Positions 37,463-45,754 are shown, numbered from the stretch's first letter. The stretch: 64,000 nt of DNA from Actinokineospora xionganensis (GCF_014323725.1 NZ_JABVED010000007.1:274672-338671); one strand, 5' to 3'. A program made the numbers and translations. The notes: generated from the letters alone by a model not told the origin.

Positions 37463-38040
37463 AACCAGTGCAGGACGGTGTCGAACAAGTCGGTGAGCGG
37501 GCCTAGGTCGCCGACCATGCCTGCCTTGCAACCCTCGATGTAGCGCTCGCCCGTGACCCGCGAGATGTCCATGTCCCAGCCGATGTGGGCGGCCAGGTGC
37601 CGGAAGAAGGCCCGCTGGGTCCGGCCGTTGCCCTCACGGAACGGGTGGATGACGTTGACCTCGACGAAGTAGTACGTGAACCGTTCGAGGAACTCGGTGC
37701 GGTCGAGCCCCGCGAGGAGGTGTTCCTCGCGGAGCGCGGTGAGCAACCCGGTCATGGACTGCTCGATGTAGCGCCAGTGGGCGAAGGGGGACTCGTCACG
37801 GGCGATGTCGACGTGCCGCGGCGTGCCCGCCCACGCGTAGATGTCACCGAAGAGGTGGCGGTGGTAGTCGCACAGGTGGGCGAAGTCGAAACCGCCGGGC
37901 GGCGGCTGCCTGCGCATGCTCTGGTCACGTAGGAAGGCGAGGTCGCGTTCCACGGCGATCAGGGTCGGTCGGTCGGCGATGTCGAGCAGGTTGAGCAGGA
38001 CACCGGTCGCTGGATCGGTGTACGGGTCGTCTTGGGTCAC
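37459..38040 (-). CDS. fic: Fic/DOC-family toxin (AMP-transferase)
   Basis: 193 aa. The intact Fic motif HPFREGNGRTQRAFF is at ~131-145 (catalytic His, Gly-Asn-Gly-Arg phosphate clamp), and the upstream flap DYHRHLFGDIYAWAGTPR is present. It should transfer AMP from ATP to a target protein. No N-terminal or C-terminal inhibitory helix is seen in the protein itself, so inhibition must come in trans from the upstream gene, which it overlaps by 4 bases. It converges on the short ALDH gene with both TAG stops sharing CTAG (37459-37462). Confidence 0.9.
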   Translation of the reverse strand: MTQDDPYTDPATGVLLNLLDIADRPTLIAVERDLAFLRDQSMRRQPPPGGFDFAHLCDYHRHLFGDIYAWAGTPRHVDIARDESPFAHWRYIEQSMTGLLTALREEHLLAGLDRTEFLERFTYYFVEVNVIHPFREGNGRTQRAFFRHLAAHIGWDMDISRVTGERYIEGCKAGMVGDLGPLTDLFDTVLHWF

Positions 38041-38627
38041 TGCTTGGTGAACTGCCGAATCCGCCTGCGCACGGCCTCGTCGGTGGTGAGCTCGCCGCGG
38101 TCGACCGCGCGGGCGTCGGCGATGGCGTCGGCGGAGACGTCGAGCCCTTCCAGGCGGGCGTTGGCCACGGCCTGGGTGATGGCTGTCTCCGAGTCACAGA
38201 TGAGTCTGCCGAAGTACTCGGCCATCACCTTCCGCGACAGCGGCTCGGTGCTGGGCTCGTCGTCGGCGAGACCGTGCCGGGCCGCGCGCCAGGGTTCCTC
38301 GTCGTGGGTCATGGCGCTGAGCTGGTGGCGGTCGAACCCGGCGTAGCGCTCGACCACCCAGCGCACCGTCTCCCGGTAGCTGTTGCCGAGCCGCTTCGGG
38401 TCGCCCTCGTCCCACGCGGCGACCGCGCGCTTGCCCTCGTGGTGTCGGTACACCTCAGGAACCACCGGACCGGCCCGCCAGGCCTCGATGCGGTCGGGGA
38501 ACACCGGCTCGCCGGTCATCGCGAGATGCCAGCCCTGCACGTAGTAGAGCAGCTTCTGCAGGCGCATCGGGGAGTCCGGACCGGTCTCCGCCAGGATCGC
38601 GGCTGCGACGTCGTGCACGTCGGCCAC
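38037..38627 (-). CDS. Panacea (DUF4065) antitoxin with VbhA-like C-terminal segment
   Basis: 196 aa. Residues ~1-135 are the Panacea/SocA-like domain (MRLQKLLYYVQGWHLAMTGEPVF, IEAWRAGPVVPEVYRHH). Residues ~143-192, AITQAVANARLEGLDVS onward to GELTTDEAVRRRI, resemble the VbhA Fic-inhibitor fold, including an E-G pair where VbhA has [S/T]xxxE[G/N]. The residue at the S/T position appears to be Asn. It would thus join a general neutralising domain and a Fic-specific inhibitory helix in one chain. GTG start follows TGGAGG. The gene order is antitoxin then toxin. Confidence 0.8.
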   Translation of the reverse strand: MADVHDVAAAILAETGPDSPMRLQKLLYYVQGWHLAMTGEPVFPDRIEAWRAGPVVPEVYRHHEGKRAVAAWDEGDPKRLGNSYRETVRWVVERYAGFDRHQLSAMTHDEEPWRAARHGLADDEPSTEPLSRKVMAEYFGRLICDSETAITQAVANARLEGLDVSADAIADARAVDRGELTTDEAVRRRIRQFTKQ

Positions 38628-38827
38628 ACTGGCCTCCAGTCCGTTCGGGTGCCGCTTCCTTGTTAAAGAATACCGGTTCTACCTGCGAATGTCCCCCGTT
38701 CAGGGTGCTCTGTGGACAACTTGCGCGCAATCACACATGCCAGTCAGCGCGTTGTCATAACCTGATTCGGGATCGATGGAGCGAACTGGGCGGGACGTGC
38801 GTCCCACTGTCGATACAAGGGGGCGAC

Positions 38828-39166
38828 ATGACCGAGTCGGACGTCGGCGGCTACCGCGGCGAAGAAGACGCGTTCGCGAGTTACACGGCGGGGGTGAACC
38901 CGCTCGCCGAGCAGCTCAGGAGCGTCGCGGGCGGCCTCACGCCGCATGGGGAGTTCGGCGACGACGCGTTCTCCATCATCGGCGGCGAGGTCGGGCTCAG
39001 CCAGGCCATCCGCGACGCCACCCAGCGCCAGCTCAAGCGCGTGAACGGGCTGGCCGACAGCATGGGCGGCACGGCCGAGGCCGTCCGCAACACGTGGACC
39101 AACCTGCAGGGCACCGAGGACGACGCCGCGGCCAGGCTGCGCCGCGCGGCGGGTGACATCGCATGA
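38828..39166 (+). CDS. ESX-type secreted small helical protein (EspC/WXG-like)
   Basis: 112 aa, alpha-helical, without cysteine. The order of a short N-terminal region, helix (FASYTAGVNPLAEQLRSVAGGL), turn, and second helix (LSQAIRDATQRQLKRVNGLADSMGGTAEAVRNTW) matches DUF2580/EspC-like type VII secretion targets. ATG follows AAGGGGG at 5 bases. The next gene overlaps by 4 bases and carries a WXG100-like domain, so the pair may be exported as a heterodimer. No secretion machinery genes are in the window. Confidence 0.75.
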   Translation: MTESDVGGYRGEEDAFASYTAGVNPLAEQLRSVAGGLTPHGEFGDDAFSIIGGEVGLSQAIRDATQRQLKRVNGLADSMGGTAEAVRNTWTNLQGTEDDAAARLRRAAGDIA

Positions 39167-40266
39167 CCGCCCCCGTGCGCGACCTGCTGGAGCCGATGAT
39201 CCAGCCCGCCGCGACCGCCCAGCGCCACCTGGCCACCAACGACGCCGCGATCGACCAGATCGGCGGCGCCCACGCGACCCTGAGCGGCTCCCTCGACACC
39301 GTCGGCTACGACGCCTCGCGACAGGCGTCGTCGCTGCGGCAGGGCTGGACCGGCCAGGCGAGCCTGCGCCACGAGTCCGACGCCGCCGCCCAGGCCAGCA
39401 CCGGCGCCGAGCTGAGCTCCTACAGCGCCGAGGTGCAGACCGCGGTCCGTGAGGCCAGCGACATCCTCAAGGTCGGCCAGAAGCTCAACCAGGACCAGAT
39501 CGACGACTTCAACCGCAAGGCCGCCGAGCTGCTGCAGGCCGCGGCGGCGCTGCGCCAGGCGGGCGACCCGGCGGGCGCGCAGCAGAAGCTCACCGAGCTC
39601 GCCCGCTACGCCGCCCAGCTGACCGGTGACACGTCGACGAACCTCGACACCGTGATGACCCAGCTGACCGGCGTCGTCACCAAGCTGACCGGCGGCGCGG
39701 GCTCGACGAGCGCGTCGAGCGCGGAGACGCCGACCGCCTACAACGACCGCCAAGGCGGCGGTGGTGGCGGAGGCGGAGGCGGCGGTGGAGGAGACGGCGG
39801 CGGAGGCGGAGGCGGCGGTGTCGCGACCAAGCGCAGGCTGCCCATGGCCATCCCGCCGCAGCCGGGCACGGGCGTCCAGGTCAACCTGCCCGACGGCAGC
39901 TCGGTCATGGCCCCCAACGAGACCGCCGCGAAGGCCGTGCGGGCCGCGCTGAGCCAGCTCGGCGTCCCCTACGTCTGGGGCGGCACGTCGCCGGGCTCCG
40001 GCCTCGACTGCAGCGGGCTGACCCAGTACGCCTACGGCGAGGGCGGCCTGGAGATCCCCCGCACCTCACGTGAGCAGGACATCGGCGCCGAGGTGCCGTC
40101 GGCCGACCAGCTGCTCCCCGGCGACCTGATCTGCTGGGAAGGCCACGTCGCGATGTACATCGGCAACGGCCAGATCGTCGAAGCGGGCGACCCGGTTCAG
40201 GTCGGCCCGCTGCGGACCACGAACTCCGGTATGCCGTTCGTCGGTTTCTACCGGCCTACCGGCTGA
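39163..40266 (+). CDS. WXG100-like domain fused to NlpC/P60 peptidoglycan hydrolase
   Basis: 367 aa. Residues ~1-100 are WXG100-like (LRQGWTGQASLRHESDAAAQ), giving a type VII export handle. Residues ~101-185 are helical. A Gly-rich linker follows (~194-222, almost pure glycine). Residues ~240-367 are an NlpC/P60 endopeptidase: the catalytic Cys is in GLDCSGLTQYAYGE, His in CWEGHVAMYIG, and the third polar residue in QIVEAGDP. It should cut peptide stems of peptidoglycan outside the cell, useful for wall passage of its own secretion system. The start overlaps the previous stop by 4 bases. Confidence 0.88.
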   Translation: MTAPVRDLLEPMIQPAATAQRHLATNDAAIDQIGGAHATLSGSLDTVGYDASRQASSLRQGWTGQASLRHESDAAAQASTGAELSSYSAEVQTAVREASDILKVGQKLNQDQIDDFNRKAAELLQAAAALRQAGDPAGAQQKLTELARYAAQLTGDTSTNLDTVMTQLTGVVTKLTGGAGSTSASSAETPTAYNDRQGGGGGGGGGGGGGDGGGGGGGGVATKRRLPMAIPPQPGTGVQVNLPDGSSVMAPNETAAKAVRAALSQLGVPYVWGGTSPGSGLDCSGLTQYAYGEGGLEIPRTSREQDIGAEVPSADQLLPGDLICWEGHVAMYIGNGQIVEAGDPVQVGPLRTTNSGMPFVGFYRPTG

Positions 40267-40286
40267 CAGTCAGGCAGACTGGCGCA

Positions 40287-40682
40287 GTGGAGATCGATAT
40301 CGATCATGAACTCGACACGGTGGTCCGCCGCGTCGAGCAGACCGAGCAGCGCGCCCAGCGGATCGGCCCGGTCACCGGGCAGGCCGCCAGCGGCGACGGC
40401 GCGATCACCGTGGAGGTCCGGCCGGGCGGGCTGCTGTCCGAGGTCAAGCTGACGCCCGCCGCGCTGTCGAGCGGGTCGGACGCCCTGGCCGCGCAGATCA
40501 TGGCCCTGGCCGAGCGGGCGACCCGGCGGGCGGGCGCGAACATGCACGCCGCACTCGCGCCGGTGCTGGGGCCCGACGGCGAGAAGCACCTGAGGTCGCT
40601 GGGCTACGAGCCCGACGACGAGGACGACGACGAAGCCTTCGACACCCCGCTCGGGCACCAGCAGCGGCGGCGGGTCCGATGA
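40287..40682 (+). CDS. YbaB/EbfC-family protein, first of pair
   Basis: 131 aa. The YbaB/EbfC fold is indicated by ITVEVRPGGLLSEVKLTPAAL followed by a long helix (DALAAQIMALAERATRRAGANMHAAL). The tail is very acidic (DDEDDDEAF) and ends basic. YbaB proteins bind DNA as dimers, but this subgroup sits beside WXG100 genes in actinobacteria (from memory) and may be a chaperone instead. CAGACT 6 bases before the GTG could give a leaderless start. It overlaps the next gene by 4 bases. Confidence 0.75.
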   Translation: MEIDIDHELDTVVRRVEQTEQRAQRIGPVTGQAASGDGAITVEVRPGGLLSEVKLTPAALSSGSDALAAQIMALAERATRRAGANMHAALAPVLGPDGEKHLRSLGYEPDDEDDDEAFDTPLGHQQRRRVR

Positions 40683-41194
40683 CCGGGCGGGAACCGATCC
40701 GGCGCAGCACCAAGCAGCTGATCGAGGACGGGCGCGCGCGCCAAGAGGCGATGGCGAACATCGACACCGTCCTCGCGGGCGTGCGGGGCACCGCGTACGA
40801 CAACCACCAGAGCGTCCGCGTCACCGTCGACGGGCGCGGCAAGCTGCTGGAGCTGTGGCTCCGCCAGGACGCCGTGCGCTGGGGCGCCGACCAGCTCGGC
40901 AGGCTCATCGTGATGGTCGCGCGGGCCGCGATGGACCAGGCGACGCAGGCGGGATACAACAAGCTCGGGCCCATTCTGGGCGACAACATGACCTACGCCA
41001 TCGAGTTGATCTCCGGGCGCTCCGCCCCCGCGCGAAACCCGCAGGCGGGCGGCATCAGCGCGGAGGAGTTCCAGCGCAGACGGGACGAACGGATGGCCAA
41101 CGGTCCCACGAAGGCCGAACCAGCCGAGGACGACGGGTTCGACCCGGACGACCCGCTGTCGTTCGACCTGTCATCCCTACGTTCGGATCGTTGA
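40679..41194 (+). CDS. YbaB/EbfC-family protein, second of pair
   Basis: 171 aa. Core VRVTVDGRGKLLELWLRQDAVRWGADQLGRLIVMVARAAMDQATQAG has the same strand-strand-helix order as its neighbour, with an extra N-terminal helix (STKQLIEDGRARQEAMANID) and an acidic C-terminus. The two probably form a heterodimer. It is the last gene of the 38.8-41.2 kb secretion-related operon, after which a separate transcription unit starts. Confidence 0.72.
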   Translation: MTGREPIRRSTKQLIEDGRARQEAMANIDTVLAGVRGTAYDNHQSVRVTVDGRGKLLELWLRQDAVRWGADQLGRLIVMVARAAMDQATQAGYNKLGPILGDNMTYAIELISGRSAPARNPQAGGISAEEFQRRRDERMANGPTKAEPAEDDGFDPDDPLSFDLSSLRSDR

Positions 41195-41263
41195 TCCGAC
41201 CCCGTAGGCTGCCCGACGCACCCCGAACGTACGCCGATGGCTGCGCGACCAGGAGGACCTCCA

Positions 41264-42508
41264 ATGGCCCAGGACATCGTCCCGATCGAGCTCGGGCTGC
41301 CGCAGGGTGACGTCGTCACGCTGTGGGCGCCGCGCTGGCGGGAAGACGGTGAGGAGTGGGAGGCGTTCCTCGGGCACGAGGACGACCTCTACGCCTTCCC
41401 CGACGCCGCCCACCTCGCGGCCTTCGTCCGCACCACCGAAGAGCACGACCTGTCCGACCACCCCGCCTGGCACCTGGTGCCCGCGCTGTCGGTGGCCGAG
41501 CTCATGCCCGACGAGGCACACCAGTACGACCTGGTGGGCGTCCCGGAGCTGGCGGCCGAGGAGCCGGACACGTGGACGGTCGGCGAGCTCGCCGAGATCG
41601 TCGCGATCGTCCGCTCGCTCGCGGACGTGTGCGAACTCGACGAGGTGCATGACGTCCTGAACTCCGCAGACGGGTTCGCGGTGCTCGACCAGGGCACCTT
41701 CCCGTTCACCGGCCGCGACGGCGAGCGCCTGTGGACCGACCTGGCCGAGACGATCGCCGAGCGCTGGGACGAGGTCCTCGACGCGCTCGACTCGGTCGTC
41801 ACCGCGCCCGCGGTCGACGAGGTCGCGCTGGAGAAGAGCGCCGAGGAACTGGTCGCGTTCCACGCCGAAGCCGCTGAGGCCGCCGCCGAGGACGACGACA
41901 TCGAGCCGGTCGACGCCGAGGCCGCCGAGGAAGAGGCCGAAGAGGAAGCTCCGCCGACCTTCTGGTCCGAGGTCGGCATCGACCCGATCAAGATCATCAC
42001 CGACGGGTCCGAGTACTACACGCTGCGCTGCTACCTCGACGACGAGCCGATCTTCCTGGGCTCCGAGGGCAAGATCGACGTGGCGACGTCGGCGCGTGGG
42101 CTGGCCAAGTTCCTGGCGAACGGCGACCACTCGGAAAACGACATCGCCGAGGTCTCCACGTGGGACGCGGTGGCCGCGAAGGCGACCGACGGCAGCCTCG
42201 ACCTCGAGGTCGAGACCGACAACACCTACGTCCTGCAGGGCCTGGGCGACGACCTCGCCGAGGGCGTCGACGCGGTCGACCCGGTGCAGCTCGACCTCGC
42301 GGTGGAACTGCTCACCGACACCGCCGACTGGGCGGGCGACGAGTCGGTCGGCGAGGCGCTCAACCAGTCCGAGAGCCTCGGCTGGCTGGTCAGCTTCATC
42401 CTGTCCCCGGACCCCACCCGGATGGCGCCGAGCGCACCGTTCGACAAGGAGTCGTCGACCTGGAACAAGCTCGTCCAGGACTTCGAGGACCGCCTCCGCA
42501 CCCACTAA
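41264..42508 (+). CDS. Acidic conserved actinobacterial protein (Rv3311-like)
   Basis: 414 aa, strongly acidic (AEAAEAAAEDDDIEPVDAEAAEEEAEEEA at ~205-233 links two halves). The N-terminal part includes VTLWAPRWREDGEEWEAFLGHEDDLYAFPDAAHLAAFVR. The C-terminal half repeats this idea in YYTLRCYLDDEPIFLGSEGKIDVATSARGLAKFLA, suggesting an internal duplication of one fold. No catalytic motif, membrane helix or signal is seen. ATG 41264 has AGGAGG at 7 bases. Position next to add matches Rv3311 from memory. The stop TAA starts the inverted repeat at 42506. Function unknown. Confidence 0.82.
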   Translation: MAQDIVPIELGLPQGDVVTLWAPRWREDGEEWEAFLGHEDDLYAFPDAAHLAAFVRTTEEHDLSDHPAWHLVPALSVAELMPDEAHQYDLVGVPELAAEEPDTWTVGELAEIVAIVRSLADVCELDEVHDVLNSADGFAVLDQGTFPFTGRDGERLWTDLAETIAERWDEVLDALDSVVTAPAVDEVALEKSAEELVAFHAEAAEAAAEDDDIEPVDAEAAEEEAEEEAPPTFWSEVGIDPIKIITDGSEYYTLRCYLDDEPIFLGSEGKIDVATSARGLAKFLANGDHSENDIAEVSTWDAVAAKATDGSLDLEVETDNTYVLQGLGDDLAEGVDAVDPVQLDLAVELLTDTADWAGDESVGEALNQSESLGWLVSFILSPDPTRMAPSAPFDKESSTWNKLVQDFEDRLRTH

Positions 42509-42599
42509 CCCGCGAGTCCAACGTTCAAAACAATGAGTCCAACACTCGCGACTGTCGCGAGTGTTGGACTCATTGTTTTGGGCGTTGGACTCGCGGCTA
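42506..42599. repeat. Stop-codon-linked inverted repeat (complete hairpin)
   Basis: Outer edges are the TAA of the Rv3311-like gene and the TAG of add. Arms of ~41 bases (CCGCGAGTCCAACG, CAAAACAATGAGTCC, then CAACACTCGC) pair with only two mismatches around a loop of about 7 bases at 42552. It is the best preserved member of the family. Confidence 0.9.
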
Positions 42600-43694
42600 C
42601 ATCAGGCGGGCGTAGCCGGGCTTGATGACGTTGTTGATGATGTCGAGGCGCTCCTCGAACCCGATGAACGCGGACTTCATCGCGTTGATCGTGAACCACT
42701 GAAGGTCCGACCAGCCGTAGTCGAAGGCCTCGACCAGCGCCGCCATCTCGCTCGACATCGAGCAGCCGCTCATGAGCCGGTTGTCGGTGTTCACCGTGAC
42801 ACGGAAGCGAAGCGAGGTCAGCAGACCGATCGGGTGCTCGCCGATGGACGTCGCCGCGCCGGTCTGCAGGTTCGACGACGGGCACATCTCCAGCGGAATC
42901 CGGCGATCGCGCACATAGGACGCGAGCCGTCCAAGGTGGACGGAGCCGTCGGCGGCGATCTTGATGTCGTCGACGATCCGCACACCGTGCCCGAGCCGCT
43001 CGGCGCCACAGTGCTGCAGAGCCTCCCAAATGGACGGAAGGCCGAACGCCTCACCGGCGTGGATGGTGAAGTGCGCGTTCTGCTGGCGCAGGTACTCGAA
43101 GGCGTCGAGGTTGCGGGTGGGCGGGAAACCGGCCTCCGGGCCCGCGATGTCGAACCCGACGACACCGGCGTCGCGGTAGCGCACGGCCAGTTCGGCGATC
43201 TCCAGCGACCGGGCGTTCTGCCGCATGGCGCACAGCAGCGTCCCGATGCGGATCGTCCTGCCCGCGGCGGCGGCCCGGCGCTCGCCTTCGCGGAAGCCCG
43301 CCTGCACGGCCTCCACGATCGCGTCGAGTTCCATGCCGCGCTCGGTGAAAAGCTCCGGGGCGTAACGGACTTCGGCATAGACGACCCCATCGGCCGCGAG
43401 GTCCTCCGCACATTCGGCTGCCACCCGGACGAGTGCTGCCTCGTCCTGCATTACACCGCACGTGTGCGCGAACGTCTCGAGGTAGCGGACCAGCGAACCG
43501 GAGTCGGCCGCGTCGCGGAACCAGGTGCCGAGCGCGTCGACGTCGGTGGTCGGGAGATCGGAATAGCCGTTGGCCTCGGCAAGATCAATAACCGTGCCCG
43601 GCCGCAGGCCGCCGTCGAGGTGATCGTGCAGGAGGACCTTGGGGGCGGTGACTATGGCCTCCGGGGTCACCGGAGTTTCGACATGCTTCGACAT
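42597..43694 (-). CDS. add: Adenosine deaminase
   Basis: 365 aa zinc enzyme, (deoxy)adenosine to (deoxy)inosine. Metal and catalytic motifs: LLHDHLDGG (HxH, ~23), [10 protein letters not shown] (metal His with the Ala-Gly-Glu catalytic Glu), ERLGHGVRI (catalytic His) and [12 protein letters not shown] (the terminal Asp). The inosine produced fits the purine nucleoside phosphorylase at 21.7 kb. ATG 43694 is preceded 6 bases upstream by TACCGT, a leaderless layout. It corresponds to Rv3313c from memory; the mycobacterial cdd-deoA-add run is here broken up by inserted genes. Confidence 0.95.
   Translation of the reverse strand: MSKHVETPVTPEAIVTAPKVLLHDHLDGGLRPGTVIDLAEANGYSDLPTTDVDALGTWFRDAADSGSLVRYLETFAHTCGVMQDEAALVRVAAECAEDLAADGVVYAEVRYAPELFTERGMELDAIVEAVQAGFREGERRAAAAGRTIRIGTLLCAMRQNARSLEIAELAVRYRDAGVVGFDIAGPEAGFPPTRNLDAFEYLRQQNAHFTIHAGEAFGLPSIWEALQHCGAERLGHGVRIVDDIKIAADGSVHLGRLASYVRDRRIPLEMCPSSNLQTGAATSIGEHPIGLLTSLRFRVTVNTDNRLMSGCSMSSEMAALVEAFDYGWSDLQWFTINAMKSAFIGFEERLDIINNVIKPGYARLM
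42929..42941. repeat. Palindrome GTCCA-AGG-TGGAC
   Basis: Perfect copy inside add. Confidence 0.6.
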
Positions 43695-43700
43695 GCAGAC

Positions 43701-43706
43701 ACGGTA
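43701..43706 (-). promoter_or_regulatory. -10 box TACCGT of leaderless add
   Basis: Minus strand TACCGT, 6 bases, then ATG 43694. Confidence 0.55.
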
Positions 43707-43866
43707 CTCACAATGTGGGCTCACCCGATCGGGTAGCCACGCGGTCACGTATGGTTCGGCCCGGTCGCGAAGCAAGCAACGCGGCTGTACGCCGAACGGT
43801 CCAATCGTCCGTGTCTGGACCGACGAACTAGCAACGGGTGGTGTATGGACGCCTTTTGGGACTGGC

Positions 43867-43872
43867 TAGGCT
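43867..43872 (+). promoter_or_regulatory. -10 box TAGGCT before the hendecad-repeat gene
   Basis: TAGGCT about 48 bases before GTG 43920. It would start transcription near 43879 and so favours GTG 43920 over the ATG at 43845 as the start codon. Confidence 0.5.
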
Positions 43873-43919
43873 CCCCACAGTCGTCTGCATCTCCCCTCCC
43901 CAGGACGAAGGTCACCTCC

Positions 43920-45722
43920 GTGAACGAGAGCACGAACCCCACGGTGTCGTTCGACCGGATGCGCAACATGCTCACGCGCGCGGCCGAGATCCGTGAGAGC
44001 GAACAGCAGCAGATCTTCGACGCCCTGGATGAGATCCATGCCAGGCTGTCGCCGCTGGAATCCATCGGGTCGGTGCGCAAGCGCCTGTCCGAGATGCCGG
44101 ACCGCACTGAGGTAGCAGTGCTGGCCGACCGGCTGGACGCGGCGATGTCGAAGCTGGAATCTCAGGACAACGCGATCGCGGCCATCGCCCGCGCGGTCGA
44201 CAGCATCGTCGACAAGCTCGCCACCCCATTCGCCCAGCTCGACGGCCGTCTCGACGGCATGTCCGGGCGGTTCGAGGGTGTCGCGGGCCGGATGGATGGG
44301 CTGGAGGACAAGCTCTCCAACATCCACCGCCGCATCGACGAACTCGACCACCACCTGGACAAGCAGGACGGCAAGATCGACCAGGTCCCGTCCCTGGCGA
44401 CCACCCCGGTGCGCGAGCGCATCGAGCTCATGGAGACCGCGCTGCGCGGCCGCCTCGACGAGGTCGACGAGGGCGTGCACGAGCACCTCGACGGCACCAA
44501 GGACATCCTCGCGCGGACCGTCGCCGAGACGTCCGACGCGGTGCAGACCAAGATCACTGTCTCGACCGACGCCGTGACCGGCAAGCTCGCGGAGACCGCG
44601 ACGGCGCTGACCGGCAAGGTCACCGAAACCTCGCAGTCCCTGCACGGCAAGCTGGCGGACGCCTCCTCGTCGCTGCACGGGAAGTTGGCCGAGGCTTCCA
44701 CCTCGATTCACGGCAAGGTCAGCGAGTCGGCCGACGCGGTCCAGGGCAAGCTGGCCGAGTCCACCGACTCGCTGCAGACCGCGCTGCTGGAGACGTCGTC
44801 CTCGCTCGAGGGCAAGCTGGTCGAGACCTCGGCGTCGCTGCAGGCGCAGCTCGCCGAGACGGCCACGTCGCTGCACGACAAGGTCACCGAGTCTTCTTCG
44901 TCGGTGATCGGCAAGGTCGCGGAGACCTCGGCGTCGGTCATCGGCGCGGTCACCGAGACCTCGGCGTCGGTCGAGGGCAAGGTCGCGGAGTCGGCGCAGG
45001 CCATCGAAGGCAAGGTCACCGAGACGTCTTCGTCGGTGATCGCCAAGGTCGCTGAGTCCGCGACCGCGCTGCAGGGCAAGCTGGCGTCGTCCACCGAGGC
45101 GCTGCACGGCCGCTTCACCGAGACCTCGGACTCGCTGCACGGCAAGCTCGACACCAGCGTCCAGCAGCTCGACAACACCCGCATGGAACTGGGCACCTCC
45201 CTCGGCGAGACCCGCGACGCCGTCGCGCTCAAGCTGGAGGAGGCCACCCTGGCCCTGCAGGAAGCGCTGCGGGAGACCAAGGAGACCGTGGACGCCAGCG
45301 ACCGCCTGGAGGCGCTCGCGCAGCGCCTGGAGAAGGTCACGGCGAACCTGGACAGCATGGCCAACCGCCTGGACACCGTCGAGGACGGCTTCACCGCCCG
45401 CCTCAACGAGCTGCGTGGGTCCATCCAGCAGAGCCTCACCAAGGTCGAGGGCACGCTGTCGAACCAGCCGGACAACACGTCGGTCGAGTCGATGATGAAG
45501 AAGACCAACGAGGAGTCGGTGCGTCGCATCGGCGGCCACCTGGACGAGGCCATGGCCACGTTCGCCGAGCTGATGATGGGCGGCGGCACCCCCAGCCCGC
45601 CCCCGCCCACCGCGCTGCCGCGTCAGGGAAACCGCCGCCGCACCAACGGCAAGGGCCCCAAGTCGGCCGACAAGGTGCGTGACGACAACTCGGAGGACAC
45701 CGACATCGCCGCGGGCGCCTAA
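43920..45722 (+). CDS. Long coiled-coil protein with ~20 tandem 11-residue repeats
   Basis: About 600 aa, almost entirely helical, with no cysteine or signal peptide. A heptad-type N-terminal coiled coil (~20-200) is followed by about 20 in-register hendecads with consensus [LV]-[AT]-E-[TS]-[SA]-x-[SA]-[LV]-x-G-K (DNA 44520-45179). A further coiled coil and a Pro-rich, basic tail (TPSPPPPTALPRQGNRRR) complete it. Eleven-residue periodicity gives an amphipathic helix as in apolipoproteins, synuclein and LEA proteins, which bind membranes or act as protectants. Start GTG 43920 is preferred on promoter position; ATG 43845 is possible. It is followed by two DnaA boxes. Confidence 0.75.
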   Translation: MNESTNPTVSFDRMRNMLTRAAEIRESEQQQIFDALDEIHARLSPLESIGSVRKRLSEMPDRTEVAVLADRLDAAMSKLESQDNAIAAIARAVDSIVDKLATPFAQLDGRLDGMSGRFEGVAGRMDGLEDKLSNIHRRIDELDHHLDKQDGKIDQVPSLATTPVRERIELMETALRGRLDEVDEGVHEHLDGTKDILARTVAETSDAVQTKITVSTDAVTGKLAETATALTGKVTETSQSLHGKLADASSSLHGKLAEASTSIHGKVSESADAVQGKLAESTDSLQTALLETSSSLEGKLVETSASLQAQLAETATSLHDKVTESSSSVIGKVAETSASVIGAVTETSASVEGKVAESAQAIEGKVTETSSSVIAKVAESATALQGKLASSTEALHGRFTETSDSLHGKLDTSVQQLDNTRMELGTSLGETRDAVALKLEEATLALQEALRETKETVDASDRLEALAQRLEKVTANLDSMANRLDTVEDGFTARLNELRGSIQQSLTKVEGTLSNQPDNTSVESMMKKTNEESVRRIGGHLDEAMATFAELMMGGGTPSPPPPTALPRQGNRRRTNGKGPKSADKVRDDNSEDTDIAAGA

Positions 45723-45726
45723 GCCC

Positions 45727-45754
45727 TTATCCACAGGCGACAGGGTTATCCACA
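45727..45754 (+). promoter_or_regulatory. Two perfect DnaA boxes
   Basis: TTATCCACA at 45727-45735 and again at 45746-45754, same orientation, 19 bp apart, directly after the coiled-coil gene stop. Both match the DnaA box consensus TTAT(C/A)CACA exactly. Confidence 0.6.

Noticed and set aside
38628..38827. Operator AGAATACCGGTTCT between the Fic operon and the ESX-like operon
   Set aside because: The arms AGAA/TTCT and the inner ACCGGT are offset by one base and too short to separate from chance. No second copy was seen.
41264..42508. Primosomal protein label sometimes attached to this family
   Set aside because: No helicase, zinc or SSB-like motif is visible, and the protein is acidic with two similar halves of unknown fold.
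44520..45179. 33-bp periodic DNA considered as a minisatellite or CRISPR-like array
   Set aside because: The unit is defined at protein level (11 residues) and the DNA between units diverges at many positions. There is no constant repeat plus unique spacers.
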